From Croceibacterium atlanticum (GTDB lineage: Bacteria; Pseudomonadota; Alphaproteobacteria; Sphingomonadales; Sphingomonadaceae), in assembly GCF_001008165.2 (NCBI RefSeq), contig NZ_CP011452.2:3224001-3288000 (forward strand): a DNA stretch of 64,000 bases. Direction: 5' to 3'. The stretch's first letter is position 1; every line of letters begins with the position of its first letter. Under the pieces are notes generated by a model. That model did no database searches and was not told where the DNA came from. It saw nothing but the letters and a program-made list of their open reading frames with translations. The position numbers and the translations under genes were made by a program. Shown here in pieces: positions 1-9,302 of this stretch.

Positions 1-680
1 AATGTGGCGATGCGCGCCACGGCAAGCCCGTGTTCCAGCCCGGCCTTATGGCGTTTGCGCGTCAGTTCGAGAGATTCGTCGAGCAGGTCCACAATTTCAT
101 GCGCAACGCGCAACCGTTCAGCGCCGGATGCCGCATCGGCATAGGCGCGGGTAGTGTCGGCCACGACCATCACGCGGATCGCATCGGCATCAGCCTCGCT
201 GGCGGCGAGATCGGCGCGTGCCGCTTCGACCCCGCGCCCGACCCGGCCGAACAGATCGACTTCATAGGCAATGTCGATCCCGGCGTCGTAATTCCATGCC
301 TCGCGGTCCAGGCCTGCGGGCAATTGCTGTTCGGGAAGGCGGTTATAGGTTGCCCCGGCACCGATTTCGCTCTGCGGCAGGCGATCGCTTCGCGCACCGC
401 GCAGGCCGGCACGGGCCCGGTCGATCCGGGCCAGCGCCTGGCGCATGTCCGTGTTCGCCGCCAGTGCATCCTGGACCAGCTGGTCCAGCACGGGATCGTT
501 GTAGAGCCGCCACCAATCGGCCGGCAGGGGATCCGGCGCGAAGGCCGGATCATCTGCGGAAAGGAGGGGGGCGGACGACGCGGGATTGGGGGTGGAAGGG
601 ACGTAGTCCGGCCCCACCGCGCAGGCCGACAGGGCCAGTGCGGAAAGAGATGAGGAGGCGAGATGGCGAAGTTTCATCAT
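1..680 (-). CDS. RND efflux outer-membrane lipoprotein (NodT family), 3' end outside window
   Basis: Outer-membrane channel of a tripartite drug or solvent pump. The frame read from the ATG at 680 begins with a lipoprotein signal whose lipobox ends LALSAC, followed by VGPDY, the usual mature start of NodT-type channels. It continues with typical text such as PADWWRLYNDP and WNYDAGIDIAYEVDLFGR. Two ATGs lie together (680 and 677). The start is only 5 bases after the stop of the pump gene, so it is the third gene of the operon. About 226 residues are visible of an expected 460-480; the rest lies before base 1. Family is clear, substrate unknown. Confidence 0.9.
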   Translation of the reverse strand, partial: MMKLRHLASSSLSALALSACAVGPDYVPSTPNPASSAPLLSADDPAFAPDPLPADWWRLYNDPVLDQLVQDALAANTDMRQALARIDRARAGLRGARSDRLPQSEIGAGATYNRLPEQQLPAGLDREAWNYDAGIDIAYEVDLFGRVGRGVEAARADLAASEADADAIRVMVVADTTRAYADAASGAERLRVAHEIVDLLDESLELTRKRHKAGLEHGLAVARIAT

Positions 681-685
681 GGCAC

Positions 686-3600
686 CTATTCGGCGGGCTG
701 CGCGGCGGGATCGCTATCGCCATCCCTGCGGCCAGGGCGGCGCAGGCCAGCGATACGGTCTCCCAGCGAGCGGCAGACGACATAGAAGGTCGGGGTGAAG
801 ATCAGGCCGAAGCCGGTAACGCCCAGCATCCCGAAGCACACTGCCGTACCCAGCGCCTGGCGCAGCTCTGCCCCGGCCCCGGTTGCGATCACCAGCGGGA
901 CCGATCCGAGAATGAAGGCGAAGCTGGTCATCAGGATTGGCCGCAGACGGGTCTTGGCCGCCTCCACCGCCGCTTCCGCCGGGCTCAGCCCCGCTTCTTC
1001 ACCCTGACGGGCGAATTCCACGATCAGGATCGCATTCTTTGCGGCGAGGGCGATCAGCACGACAAGGCCGATCTGGGTCAGGACATTATTGTCCATCCCC
1101 CTCAGATTGACGCCTATCATCGCCGCCAGCAGGCACATCGGCACGATCAGAATGATCGAGAGCGGCATCACCAGGCTTTCATATTGCGCGGCGAGCACGA
1201 GGAAGACGAGCAGCACTGCCAGGCCGAAGACCAGGACGGCCGTGTTCCCGGCATATTTCTGCTGATAGGCGATGCCCGTCCATTCAAAGTCCATTCCGCG
1301 CGGGAGGGCTTCGGCTGCAACTTCTTCCATCGTCGCCAGAGACTGGCCTGTCGAATATCCCGGAGCCGTATCGCCATCCACCGCAACGGCCGGCGCGAGA
1401 TTGTAGCGCGTGACCCGATAGGGGCCGGTCGTATCGCTCAGCGTTGCGACCGAACCGATCGGAACCATGGAACCGTTGGCTGATCGGGTCTGGAGGTTGG
1501 CAATATCCGCCGGGCTGTCGCGGAATGGTGCATCGGCCTGCGCCGTTACGCGGTAGGTGCGGCCCAGCAGGTTGAAATCATTGATGAAGGCCGATCCCAG
1601 ATAGACCTGCAGCGTTTCGAATATGCTTGCCGGGGCAACACCAAGGATCTGCGCCTTGTCACGGTCGATATCGGCGCGCACGCGCGGCGTTCCGGTATCG
1701 AAGAAGGTATAGACGCCAGCCAGGCCGGGCTGCTGGTTGGCCTGGCCGATCACGCCATAGGCGGCCTGCTGCAAGGCGCGATAACCTTCGCCATTGCGGT
1801 CCTGGATCATCATGCGGAAACCGCCGGCGGAACCGATGCCGCGAATGATGGGCGGCTTGACGATCATCAGCCGCGCTTCGGTGATATCGGCGGTGGCCTG
1901 CTGCGCCTGGGCCATGAGCTTTTCCAGCGTCTGGCCTTTGGCCGCGCGCTTGTCGAAATCGTCGAGCACCCAGTAAGCGGCTGCGGAACTGGCCGATTGT
2001 GTTTCCGACGTACCGTCAAAGCCGGACAGCATGACCGAACCGATAATGCCTTCGATCGGCAGAACACGCTCGGCAACCTTCTTCACCACCTCGTCGGTTC
2101 GCGAAGTGGAGGAGCCGGGCGGAAGCTGGATTACCGTCAGGAAATATGCCTGGTCCTGCTGGGGGATGAAGCCTGTCGGCGTTGCCCACAATGCAGCGCC
2201 GGTCAGTGCGATCAGCCCGGCATAGGCGCCCATCATGCGCCTTGGCATGGCCACCAGCCTTGCCGTCCACCGGCCATAGGTTTCGCTGAAGCGGTCGAAT
2301 GCCCGGTTGAATGCATCGCCGGCTCGTTCGGTCAGCTGCCGCCAATAGGCACCGTGGGGCGCCCGTTCATGCGGCCGCAGCAAAAGCGCGGAAAGGGCAG
2401 GCGACAGGGTCAGCGAAACGATCAGCGAGATCACCGTGGCAGCGGAAATCGTCACTGCGAATTGTTGATAGAACGCACCGGAAAGACCGCCGATGAAAAG
2501 CGTCGGCACGAAAACGGCGCAGAGCACGAGGACGATGGCGATCAGCGCCGCACCCACCTCGTCCATGGAAGTTCGCGCGGCCTGGAGCGGGCTCATGCCT
2601 TTTTCGAGGTTACGCTCCACATTCTCGACCACCACGATCGCGTCGTCCACCACGATGCCGATCGCCAGCACCAATCCGAACAGCGAAAGGTTGTTCAGCG
2701 AATATCCGAGCATGGCCAGCACCGCGAATGTGCCGATCAGCGACACTGGAATGGCCAGCACGGGGATCAGCGAAGCGCGCCATTTCTGCAGGAAGACGAC
2801 GATCACGATCACCACCAGCACAACCGCTTCGAGAAGCGTGTGCACGACGGCGTCGATCGACTGTTCGATGAATTCGGTCGGGTTATAGACGATGCGATAT
2901 TCCAGCCCCGCGGGGAAATCCGCGGACAGCTCGTCCATCGTCGCCTTGACTTCCTCGGCCGAACCAAGGGCGTTTGACCCCGGCTGCTGCAAGACCGGGA
3001 TGATCACCGAATCCATGCCGCTCAGATATGCGGAGGTGCTGTAATCCTGCGCGCCGATTTCCACGCGGGCGACATCGCCCACGCGGACCTGGCGGCCATC
3101 GGCATCGGTCCGGATGACGACTTTCTCGAACTGCGCGGGATCGGTGAAACGGCCCTGTGTCTCGACATTGAGCTGGAACGCGCTTTCAGGGCTCGGCTGC
3201 TGGCCGAGTACGCCGGCGGCGACCTGTACGTTCTGCGCGCGGAGTGCCGAAACGATATCGCCCGCCGTCAGGTTCAGTGCGGCGGCACGGCCAGGATCGA
3301 TCCAGACACGCATCGCAAGCTCGCGGCTGCCGAATAATTGCACATCGCCCACGCCTTCGATGCGGGCCAGGCGGTCCTTGATCCGCGTCTGCGCGTAGTT
3401 GGAGATATATTCCCGGCTGAGCGACTTGTCGGGCGAGATGAGGTTCACGATCAGCAGGAAGTCGGGCGTGGTCTTCTTCGTCACGATGCCCAGGCGCTGC
3501 ACTTCTTCGGGCAGGCGCGGTTCGGCAATGGCGACGCGGTTCTGCACCAGCACCTGCGCCTGATCGAGATCGGTTCCCTGTTCGAAGGTGACCGTGATTG

Positions 3601-3871
3601 TCACCCGTCCATCGCCCGTGGACTGGCTGGAGAGGTAGAGCATTCCGTCTACCCCGTTGATTTCCTGTTCGATCGGGTTGGCGACCGTGTCCGCAACCGT
3701 TTCGGCGGAGGCGCCCGGATAGGTTGCCGTGACCGTCACCGTGGGGGGCACGACTTCCGGATATTGCGACACCGGGAGAAAGAAATAGGAGATCGCGCCG
3801 ACAAGCGTGATGATGATGGCAATCACCCCGGCGAATATCGGCCGGTCGATGAAGAAGCGTGACAGGCGCAT
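686..3871 (-). CDS. RND multidrug efflux pump, HAE1 family inner-membrane subunit
   Basis: Proton-driven inner-membrane pump of the AcrB/MexB type, 1061 residues, the full family length. It opens with RLSRFFIDRPIFAGVIA, the standard first helix of HAE1 pumps, and shows the expected two halves, each with a large periplasmic loop. The conserved charged pair of helix 4 is visible in GIVVDDAIVVVENVERN (about residue 405), which carries the proton-relay aspartates. An AGGAG site lies 7 bases before the ATG. It sits between the fusion protein upstream and the channel downstream, all on the minus strand. Substrate range cannot be read from sequence. Confidence 0.95.
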   Translation of the reverse strand: MRLSRFFIDRPIFAGVIAIIITLVGAISYFFLPVSQYPEVVPPTVTVTATYPGASAETVADTVANPIEQEINGVDGMLYLSSQSTGDGRVTITVTFEQGTDLDQAQVLVQNRVAIAEPRLPEEVQRLGIVTKKTTPDFLLIVNLISPDKSLSREYISNYAQTRIKDRLARIEGVGDVQLFGSRELAMRVWIDPGRAAALNLTAGDIVSALRAQNVQVAAGVLGQQPSPESAFQLNVETQGRFTDPAQFEKVVIRTDADGRQVRVGDVARVEIGAQDYSTSAYLSGMDSVIIPVLQQPGSNALGSAEEVKATMDELSADFPAGLEYRIVYNPTEFIEQSIDAVVHTLLEAVVLVVIVIVVFLQKWRASLIPVLAIPVSLIGTFAVLAMLGYSLNNLSLFGLVLAIGIVVDDAIVVVENVERNLEKGMSPLQAARTSMDEVGAALIAIVLVLCAVFVPTLFIGGLSGAFYQQFAVTISAATVISLIVSLTLSPALSALLLRPHERAPHGAYWRQLTERAGDAFNRAFDRFSETYGRWTARLVAMPRRMMGAYAGLIALTGAALWATPTGFIPQQDQAYFLTVIQLPPGSSTSRTDEVVKKVAERVLPIEGIIGSVMLSGFDGTSETQSASSAAAYWVLDDFDKRAAKGQTLEKLMAQAQQATADITEARLMIVKPPIIRGIGSAGGFRMMIQDRNGEGYRALQQAAYGVIGQANQQPGLAGVYTFFDTGTPRVRADIDRDKAQILGVAPASIFETLQVYLGSAFINDFNLLGRTYRVTAQADAPFRDSPADIANLQTRSANGSMVPIGSVATLSDTTGPYRVTRYNLAPAVAVDGDTAPGYSTGQSLATMEEVAAEALPRGMDFEWTGIAYQQKYAGNTAVLVFGLAVLLVFLVLAAQYESLVMPLSIILIVPMCLLAAMIGVNLRGMDNNVLTQIGLVVLIALAAKNAILIVEFARQGEEAGLSPAEAAVEAAKTRLRPILMTSFAFILGSVPLVIATGAGAELRQALGTAVCFGMLGVTGFGLIFTPTFYVVCRSLGDRIAGLRRPGRRDGDSDPAAQPAE

Positions 3872-3920
3872 TTCGGGCTCCTGGTGGAATCTGGATCAGG
3901 TTGCGGAGGGGGTTGCGCCG

Positions 3921-5186
3921 TCAGTTGGCGAGAGTTGCCTCGCCCGCTGGGAGTTGGGCCACGGTTTCGGCGGCCGGTGCATCGGCCACCGGGGGCGCGA
4001 TCTTGTCGAAGCGCGCGGAAACCTTGCTTCCCGGCATCGCCATCTGCGTGCCTTCGATAACCACGCGGTCATCGGGCAGGATGCCGCCGCGGATCACGCG
4101 CAGCCCGTCGACGAGAGGGCCGAGTTCGACAGGCTTGGCCAGAACCGTATCTTCCTTGTCGACGACCAGCAGCAGCTTGCGCGTCTGGTCGGTCAGGATC
4201 GCGGTTTCGGGCACCAGCATCGCCATTTCCTTGCCGCCGCTGGCCAGGCGCATATTGCCGAACATGCCGGGCGTCAGGAAATTGTCCGGATTGCGGACAA
4301 TGGCGCGGGCGCGGATCGTGCCGGAAGCCGGATCGAGCCCGTTATCGGTGAAGTCCAGTTCGCCATGCCAGTTGTAGCCGGCTTCGTCCTGCAGCCTGAT
4401 ATCGACCGCCGCACCGCGCGCCAGCCCTTGGCGCTTCGCCTTCAGGAACAGCCCTTCCGAACCATCGAAGGTGAAATAGAGCGGATCCAGCGCCTTGATC
4501 GTTGTCAGCAGCGTGGCCGAAGGGCCTTCTCCGCCGGCAACCAGATTGCCCGGATCGACACGCCGATCGGAAATGCGCCCGCTTATGGGCGCGCGCACCG
4601 TGGTGAATTCCATGTCGAGACTGCGCGAGCGGAGACGGGCCTTGGCACCGGCAAGTGCAGCCTGCGTGGCCTTCACTCGCGCGCGGAGGGAATCGATCTC
4701 GCTCTGCGATACCGCGTCATCCGCAACGAGCCGGAGCGCACGATCAAGATCGCTCTGGGCAAGGGCGAGATCGCTTTGCGCCGTGGCGACGCCGGCCTGC
4801 GCTTCGGCCAGGGCGGCACGGTAGGGACGCTGATCGATGGTGAAGAGCGGCTGCCCCTTGCGCACGAACTGGCCATCGCGGAAATGCAACGCGGTAATCT
4901 CGCCCGAGACGCGGGGGCGCAGGTCAACGCTGCGGCTGGCCTCGAAACGGCCGATATAATCGTCCCATTCGGTGACTTCGCGCTGCAGCGGAGTGGCAAC
5001 CGTCACAACGGGCAGGGCCGGCCCGGCCGCCGGCGCTTCCCGGCCTGACAGGAGATACCAGGCCAGCGCCACGATGCCCGCCAGCAAGACAATCCAGAAG
5101 ATACGGCGCCCACGGGGGCGCGAACCCTCATCCTCGCGAAGCTTCTTCAGCTCATCGATATCGATCGGCGTCAAATCGTTCATCAT
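3921..5186 (-). CDS. RND efflux periplasmic adaptor (membrane fusion protein)
   Basis: Adaptor joining pump and channel, about 420 residues. The N-terminus is cytoplasmic, with one membrane helix at about residues 30-48. Then come the biotinyl/lipoyl-like half-motif (SVDLRPRVSGEI, LHFRDGQFVRKGQPLF), an alpha-helical hairpin rich in Ala and Gln, the second lipoyl half and a beta-barrel. I prefer the ATG pair at 5186/5183 over a further upstream in-frame start at 5225, because AAGGA sits 3-6 bases before them and the upstream extension has no family character. It is the first gene of the operon, 49 bases before the pump. TetR control is likely from the adjacent regulator. Confidence 0.9.
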   Translation of the reverse strand: MMNDLTPIDIDELKKLREDEGSRPRGRRIFWIVLLAGIVALAWYLLSGREAPAAGPALPVVTVATPLQREVTEWDDYIGRFEASRSVDLRPRVSGEITALHFRDGQFVRKGQPLFTIDQRPYRAALAEAQAGVATAQSDLALAQSDLDRALRLVADDAVSQSEIDSLRARVKATQAALAGAKARLRSRSLDMEFTTVRAPISGRISDRRVDPGNLVAGGEGPSATLLTTIKALDPLYFTFDGSEGLFLKAKRQGLARGAAVDIRLQDEAGYNWHGELDFTDNGLDPASGTIRARAIVRNPDNFLTPGMFGNMRLASGGKEMAMLVPETAILTDQTRKLLLVVDKEDTVLAKPVELGPLVDGLRVIRGGILPDDRVVIEGTQMAMPGSKVSARFDKIAPPVADAPAAETVAQLPAGEATLAN

Positions 5187-5489
5187 CGGTCCTTCGGTGC
5201 AGCGGCCCGGCGGGTTCCCCTGCAATCGTGCGATATCGCCCCGGGAAGCGCGCGGCTTGCGGAGTGACGATCAGAAAATTCGGTCATTTACGGCCCGATA
5301 TTTTCCGGGCCTTGCGGAAAACGCATCCGGCAAAGCAATCCGGCCTTCGCGCCCGGCCGTGCCGACAGCGAATCCCGAACTCTTCATTCGGAGCTTTCTG
5401 TACCGCTAAGTATGTAATCTGGCGTTCAGGTCAAGCGATATTTCTATACCGACCGATATTTTTTTCGCAACGCACCATTTCTGGCGTGT
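5187..5489. promoter_or_regulatory. Promoter and operator region of the RND operon, 303 bases
   Basis: Non-coding stretch between the adaptor gene and the tetR stop. On the minus strand a TTGACC -35-like element (about 5430-5435) is followed by AT-rich sequence (TACATACTTA) about 14-16 bases on. Just upstream of it are ATACCGACCGAT (about 5446-5457), which resembles half-sites reported for several TetR-family efflux repressors, and two copies of CGATATTT. Nothing here looks coding. Promoter assignment is by eye only. Confidence 0.35.
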
Positions 5490-6104
5490 TCAGCGGCTGG
5501 GCCATATCGCCAGTGTGGCGTCCGCAATCTGCTGTAATTGTTCGGCAGAAGCACCGGCGGCCGCCTGAACGGACATGCCCTGCATCACCGCAAGCAGATA
5601 GCGCGTGATCGTTTCCGCATCGATAGGGCCGGTAAAATCGCCTTCATCTATCGCGCGCTGCATACGCGCCTCTATCACGCGAAATGCGGATTGGGAGCGT
5701 GCCTGCACATCCTGCCGGATCGGGGAATCATCGCGACTGCATGCGACAGAAGCAATCACGCGCATACATCCGCGGCCGGCACTGGTGACTGTTTCGATCA
5801 CGCCATCCAGCATGTTGCGCGCCACGCCCCTGGCAGTGGCCGCGTGCATTGCCCGCCCGACATATGCGAGCTTTTCGTTTTCATAGAGATCGAGCGCGCG
5901 CTTGAAGAGCGTTTCCTTATTGCCGAAGGCGGCATAGAGGCTCGGCCGTGTGATCCCCATCGCCTCGGTCAGATCGGTGAGCGAGGCTGCATCGTAACCC
6001 TTGTCCCAAAATACGCGAAGAGCGGCGGCAAGTGCCTGATCCACATCGAATTCGCGCGGGCGCCCCCTTGTCTTCGGATCTGTATTGCAATCCAATTTTT
6101 CCAT
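5490..6104 (-). CDS. TetR/AcrR family transcriptional regulator
   Basis: One-component repressor of about 204 residues, probably controlling the RND operon that follows it on the same strand. The N-terminal helix-turn-helix is clear: RGRPREFDVDQALAAALRVF, then LTDLTEAMGITRPSLYAAFG and NKETLFKRAL. The C-terminal ligand domain has no recognisable ligand signature. I place the start at the ATG at 6104 (MEKLDCNTD), because the longer frame to 6236 adds 44 residues unlike the family and runs into the upstream asparaginase gene. It lies about 300 bases upstream of the adaptor gene, with the putative operator between them. Confidence 0.88.
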   Translation of the reverse strand: MEKLDCNTDPKTRGRPREFDVDQALAAALRVFWDKGYDAASLTDLTEAMGITRPSLYAAFGNKETLFKRALDLYENEKLAYVGRAMHAATARGVARNMLDGVIETVTSAGRGCMRVIASVACSRDDSPIRQDVQARSQSAFRVIEARMQRAIDEGDFTGPIDAETITRYLLAVMQGMSVQAAAGASAEQLQQIADATLAIWPSR

Positions 6105-6162
6105 ATCGCGCGGTATATAATGTATATGCGCGATGAGGTCCAGCTTGGCGATGCCGCACCCG

Positions 6163-6663
6163 TCAGTCGGTCGTTGTGACGAAACTGCCCCTTTCGCGAT
6201 CTTTCGCGACATGCAGCCCGTCAAAAACTGAACCATTCATCGTGATATATATGCCGGGCTGCGCGGCCTGGCAGCAGGCGAAGGCCATGCCGACATTGAA
6301 GGCGGCATCGCTTTCGATGAAGCGCGCCGGGGCGAGGGCACCGGTCAGAACGATCGTCTTCCCCTCGATGCCGGAAAGGTCCTGCGCGGTCTGTGCCATC
6401 GTATCCGTGCCATGGGTGATGACGATGCGGCTTTCCTCCGCATCGGCCACCGCCTGGCGGATCATCTGGCGGTCCTCATCCGTCAGTTCCAGGCTGTCCT
6501 TGCGCATCAGTTCCCTGGTGCGGAAGGGATGGGTTACGCGGGCGATTTCCAGCAGGCGCGCGACCGTGCTTTCCCTTATCTGGTATTCGCTCAGCGCATC
6601 GAAATATTGCTTGTCGATCGTGCCGCCCGTGGTGAGCACTAGGATGGGGGATGGACCCGCCAT
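6163..6663 (-). CDS. Short asparaginase-domain protein
   Basis: A 166-residue protein equal to the N-terminal catalytic half of L-asparaginases. Both catalytic threonine motifs are present: TTGGTID near residue 11-17 and THGTDTM near residue 83-90. The small C-terminal domain of classical asparaginases (about 330 residues) is absent. Short forms of this kind are a known family, so this is not evidently a truncation. Amidohydrolase activity on Asn or a similar amide is plausible but unproven. ATG at 6663 with GGAAAG upstream. It is on the same strand as the neighbouring tetR and Crp genes, but the gaps suggest separate units. Confidence 0.82.
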   Translation of the reverse strand: MAGPSPILVLTTGGTIDKQYFDALSEYQIRESTVARLLEIARVTHPFRTRELMRKDSLELTDEDRQMIRQAVADAEESRIVITHGTDTMAQTAQDLSGIEGKTIVLTGALAPARFIESDAAFNVGMAFACCQAAQPGIYITMNGSVFDGLHVAKDRERGSFVTTTD

Positions 6664-6732
6664 AATCTGTCTTTCCGGTTTCTTCGGTGCCGCGAACCTT
6701 GTTCGCGCGGATTGTGCCTGTTGAATCGCTGC

Positions 6733-7487
6733 CTAGGCGTGCGGATCCCGATCATGCAATGATTCCACCGCCAATTGTCCGGTGCCGTAAAGGTAATCGC
6801 CTGAAAATTCACCCAGTTCGCGCAGGGCCGGTTCGTCCAGTATCTCCATCCTGCCATCGCCCAGCGGGGTCAGTATGCCGCGTTCCTTCAGCGTGCGGAA
6901 ACTGCGATTGGCGTGGACGGCGGAAATTCCGCAAATATCGGCATAATCGCGTTGCAACAGGGGGATGGGGAAGGTTCGCCCATCATATTTGCCCAGCAGG
7001 CGCAGCCGGGCAATCAATTCGGCGATCACATGGGCGATCCGCCCTTCGGCGGTCAGGCGCCCCAGCATGAAGATCCATTCCCGGTGCAAGGCCGCGTCCA
7101 GCAGGGTGGAAAACCACAAGGCACGGGCGAGGTGGGGGAAACGGGCCACCAGATCCGTGATCGCGGCATGGGTGAATTCGGCCAGCCGGCAATTGGTCAG
7201 CGTTCGATGCTGTGGTCCAGCCGCTTCATCGCATAGCCGTGCAGATCCACGAATTCGCCGGATATATTCACCTGCACCAGCTGGCGTTCACCCTTCCGAT
7301 CGTCGAGATAGCGCAACATCGTGCCCTCGATGACGTAGAAGCTCCGCTCCAGCCATGCGCCGCGTTCAACCAACACCCGTCGCGGGCCGACTTCGCTGAC
7401 CTTGTCGATGGCGTTTTCCAGCGCCCGCATTTCCTCTTCGGCCAAATCCTGCCGAAGGCGGCCTTTCAAGAACTGACCCGTAAGCAA
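6733..7487 (-). pseudogene. Crp/Fnr family regulator split by a one-base frameshift
   Basis: Two reading frames together form one Crp/Fnr protein of about 250 residues. Frame one (TTG start at 7487, AGGGAG 8 bases upstream) encodes the cyclic-nucleotide-binding-like domain and ends at a stop at 7197. Frame two carries on with LTNCRLAEFTH through the C-terminal winged helix (YADICGISAVHANRSFRTL) to 6733. The break falls at about 7203-7207, where the codons read ATC GAA CGC TGA. One extra A would give ATC GAA ACG CTG ACC and restore the family motif LDHSIETLTNC. Frame two also has a GTG at 7149. Either a real inactivating mutation or an assembly error; no Fnr cysteines are seen. Confidence 0.8.
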
Positions 7488-7585
7488 GCGGCTTCTCCCT
7501 GGCTTGGCGCAGGAACCGATTATCGCCGCGAAGAATTCCGGTCAAAGCAACAAATGTTGGCTGCCGAGGCAAAGCCGCATGTTAC

Positions 7586-7879
7586 ATGGACACTATGCTG
7601 AAGAAGCCGAACAGACCTGACGATGAAGCGAATCCGGCGGCAAGCGCAGACGGTTTTCATGCCTATCGTCTGAAGGTTCTTGCCGATGCTATTCACGAAG
7701 AAACGGAATATGAATTCCTTGCCATGGACGCCTATCAGGCGCTGGTGGAGGCCAGGGAACATGCGTCCGATCGCAGGTCGGAACTGTTTCGCGATGGCAA
7801 GCTGATCTGCGCCTTGCAATTCCTCCCTTCCGGCATGTGGAAGGTGGACCCGCCGATCGAGCGGATGACGACTTCCTGA
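7586..7879 (+). CDS. Small conserved-looking hypothetical protein
   Basis: 97 residues, soluble, acidic and alanine-rich, with no signal peptide or membrane segment. Starts are possible at 7586 (MDTMLKK) or 7595. It is divergent from the Crp gene, about 100 bases away. The text (FHAYRLKVLADAI, EYEFLAMDAYQALVEAREH) reads like a real protein, and the opposite-strand frames are much less protein-like. I do not recognise a domain and propose no function. Confidence 0.5.
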   Translation: MDTMLKKPNRPDDEANPAASADGFHAYRLKVLADAIHEETEYEFLAMDAYQALVEAREHASDRRSELFRDGKLICALQFLPSGMWKVDPPIERMTTS

Positions 7880-8170
7880 GGGGGCGGAAGGCCGGCGGGC
7901 AGACTGCTTCGTGGCTGTCCGCCGGTTCTTGCATCCGTGCAACCCCAATCCCGATATTCCCGCGCGCCGGGACCGGGCAAAGGCAGAAGCAAGGGGGCTT
8001 TCCTCTTCGGAAACCGGCCCCGCCGATATGCCGGGTTGGATCGCCAAACCGGGCCTTCTTGCCGGATTCCTGCAATTTTTCGTTCAGCAATAAAACATTA
8101 CATTCATGGCAAGGAAGCGAAACAGTCTGAAGTCTACCAGCCCGCTCCGCTAACAAAGTGGAGACAATAT

Positions 8171-8458
8171 ATGCTGGCCGCAGCACTCGCTCTTACGGTC
8201 GCAAGCCTTTCCCAGCCTTCGGTGCAGGCAGCCTCGCCTGAAACATTCGCTGCCTATCGCAAGCGGTGCCATCCCTTCGCGCACAAGGTGCCTGGCTGCG
8301 GCAAGAACAGGGAAGCTGCCCGGAACAAGGGCAAGCAGGCGACGGTTCTGTGCCATCCCGATCCCACCAAGTCCCGCAGTTGCAATGCCCGCGCGCGCGC
8401 GGGCGGCAAAACCCTGTTCGCGGCCCGCAAGGGCGATGACACCGTCGTGAAGGAATGA
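8171..8458 (+). CDS. Small secreted cysteine-containing protein
   Basis: 95 residues. A Sec signal peptide is clear (MLAAALALTVASLSQPSVQA, cleavage after AQA-type Ala 20). The mature part is basic, with four cysteines (CHP, GCGKN, LCHP, SCNAR) that could form two disulfides. A GTGGAG site lies about 7 bases before the ATG, whereas the longer frame from 7937 has no family character. It precedes the two-component genes by 133 bases. No domain recognised; a periplasmic role is inferred only from the signal peptide. Confidence 0.6.
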   Translation: MLAAALALTVASLSQPSVQAASPETFAAYRKRCHPFAHKVPGCGKNREAARNKGKQATVLCHPDPTKSRSCNARARAGGKTLFAARKGDDTVVKE

Positions 8459-8591
8459 AGGCAAAGTGGTTGCCCGTATTTCGACCACGGGAAAACGCGA
8501 TCCGCGCTCGTCGACCGTTGATGCGGCACGGGCGCGGACCTAAATAGGTTGAAAAACAAGGTCGCCCCATGCCCCTACTGACAGTTAGACT

Positions 8592-9302
8592 ATGACAGCA
8601 CCGACGATCCTCGTCGTCGAGGATGATCCCCAATTGCGCCTGCTGGTCGCCCGTTCCCTGAAGGAACATGGCTTCCAGGTGCGGACGGCTTCCACCGGGG
8701 CCGAAATGCAGGTTCTGCTCGAAAACGGGCCGGTCGATCTGGTGGTGCTGGACATCATGCTGCCCGGATCGAACGGCATCGAATTGCTGCGCAGGTTGCG
8801 CGCCGACAGCGATCTTCCCGTTATCTTCATCAGTGCACGCGGGGACGAAGCGGATCGCGTGATCGGGCTGGAGCTGGGCGCGGATGATTATCTGGCCAAG
8901 CCATTCGGCAATCGTGAACTGATCGCGCGGATTACGGCAGTTCTGCGTCGCCACGGAAACGGCGCCCTCAAGACTCCGGATCGGCGGGATGAAGCGCAGT
9001 TCTGCAACTGGAAACTGTCCTTCGCCCGGCGGGAACTGCGTTCCCCCAGCGATGCGCTGGTCGATCTGACCACGGCCGAATTCGATCTGCTCAGCGTGTT
9101 CCTGCAGGAACCGCAGCGGGCCATCAGCCGCGAAAGGCTGATCGAAATGTCCCGTTCCCGCATTGGCGATGCGTCGGACCGAAGCGTGGACGTGCTGGTC
9201 AGCCGTCTGCGTCGCAAGCTGAGCCATGATGGGCAGGAGGCACCGATCGCGACGGTACGCGGCGTGGGATACATGTTCCGCGCCGACGTTTCGCTGGCGT
9301 GA
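8592..9302 (+). CDS. OmpR/PhoB family response regulator
   Basis: 236 residues. Receiver domain at residues 5-118, with acidic pocket D11-D12, phosphorylation site D54 (in VVLDIMLPG) and conserved K103 (YLAKPFGNRE). The C-terminal winged-helix DNA-binding domain (about 135-232) carries LTTAEFDLLSVFL and the recognition region SVDVLVSRLRRKL. It overlaps the sensor kinase start by 4 bases (GTGA), so the two are translationally coupled partners. The signal and target genes are not evident. Confidence 0.95.
   Translation: MTAPTILVVEDDPQLRLLVARSLKEHGFQVRTASTGAEMQVLLENGPVDLVVLDIMLPGSNGIELLRRLRADSDLPVIFISARGDEADRVIGLELGADDYLAKPFGNRELIARITAVLRRHGNGALKTPDRRDEAQFCNWKLSFARRELRSPSDALVDLTTAEFDLLSVFLQEPQRAISRERLIEMSRSRIGDASDRSVDVLVSRLRRKLSHDGQEAPIATVRGVGYMFRADVSLA

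Noticed and set aside
30-1483. Long plus-strand open frames opposite the RND operon
   Set aside because: Arg/Gly/His-rich antisense text produced by high GC; the minus strand encodes clear RND proteins.
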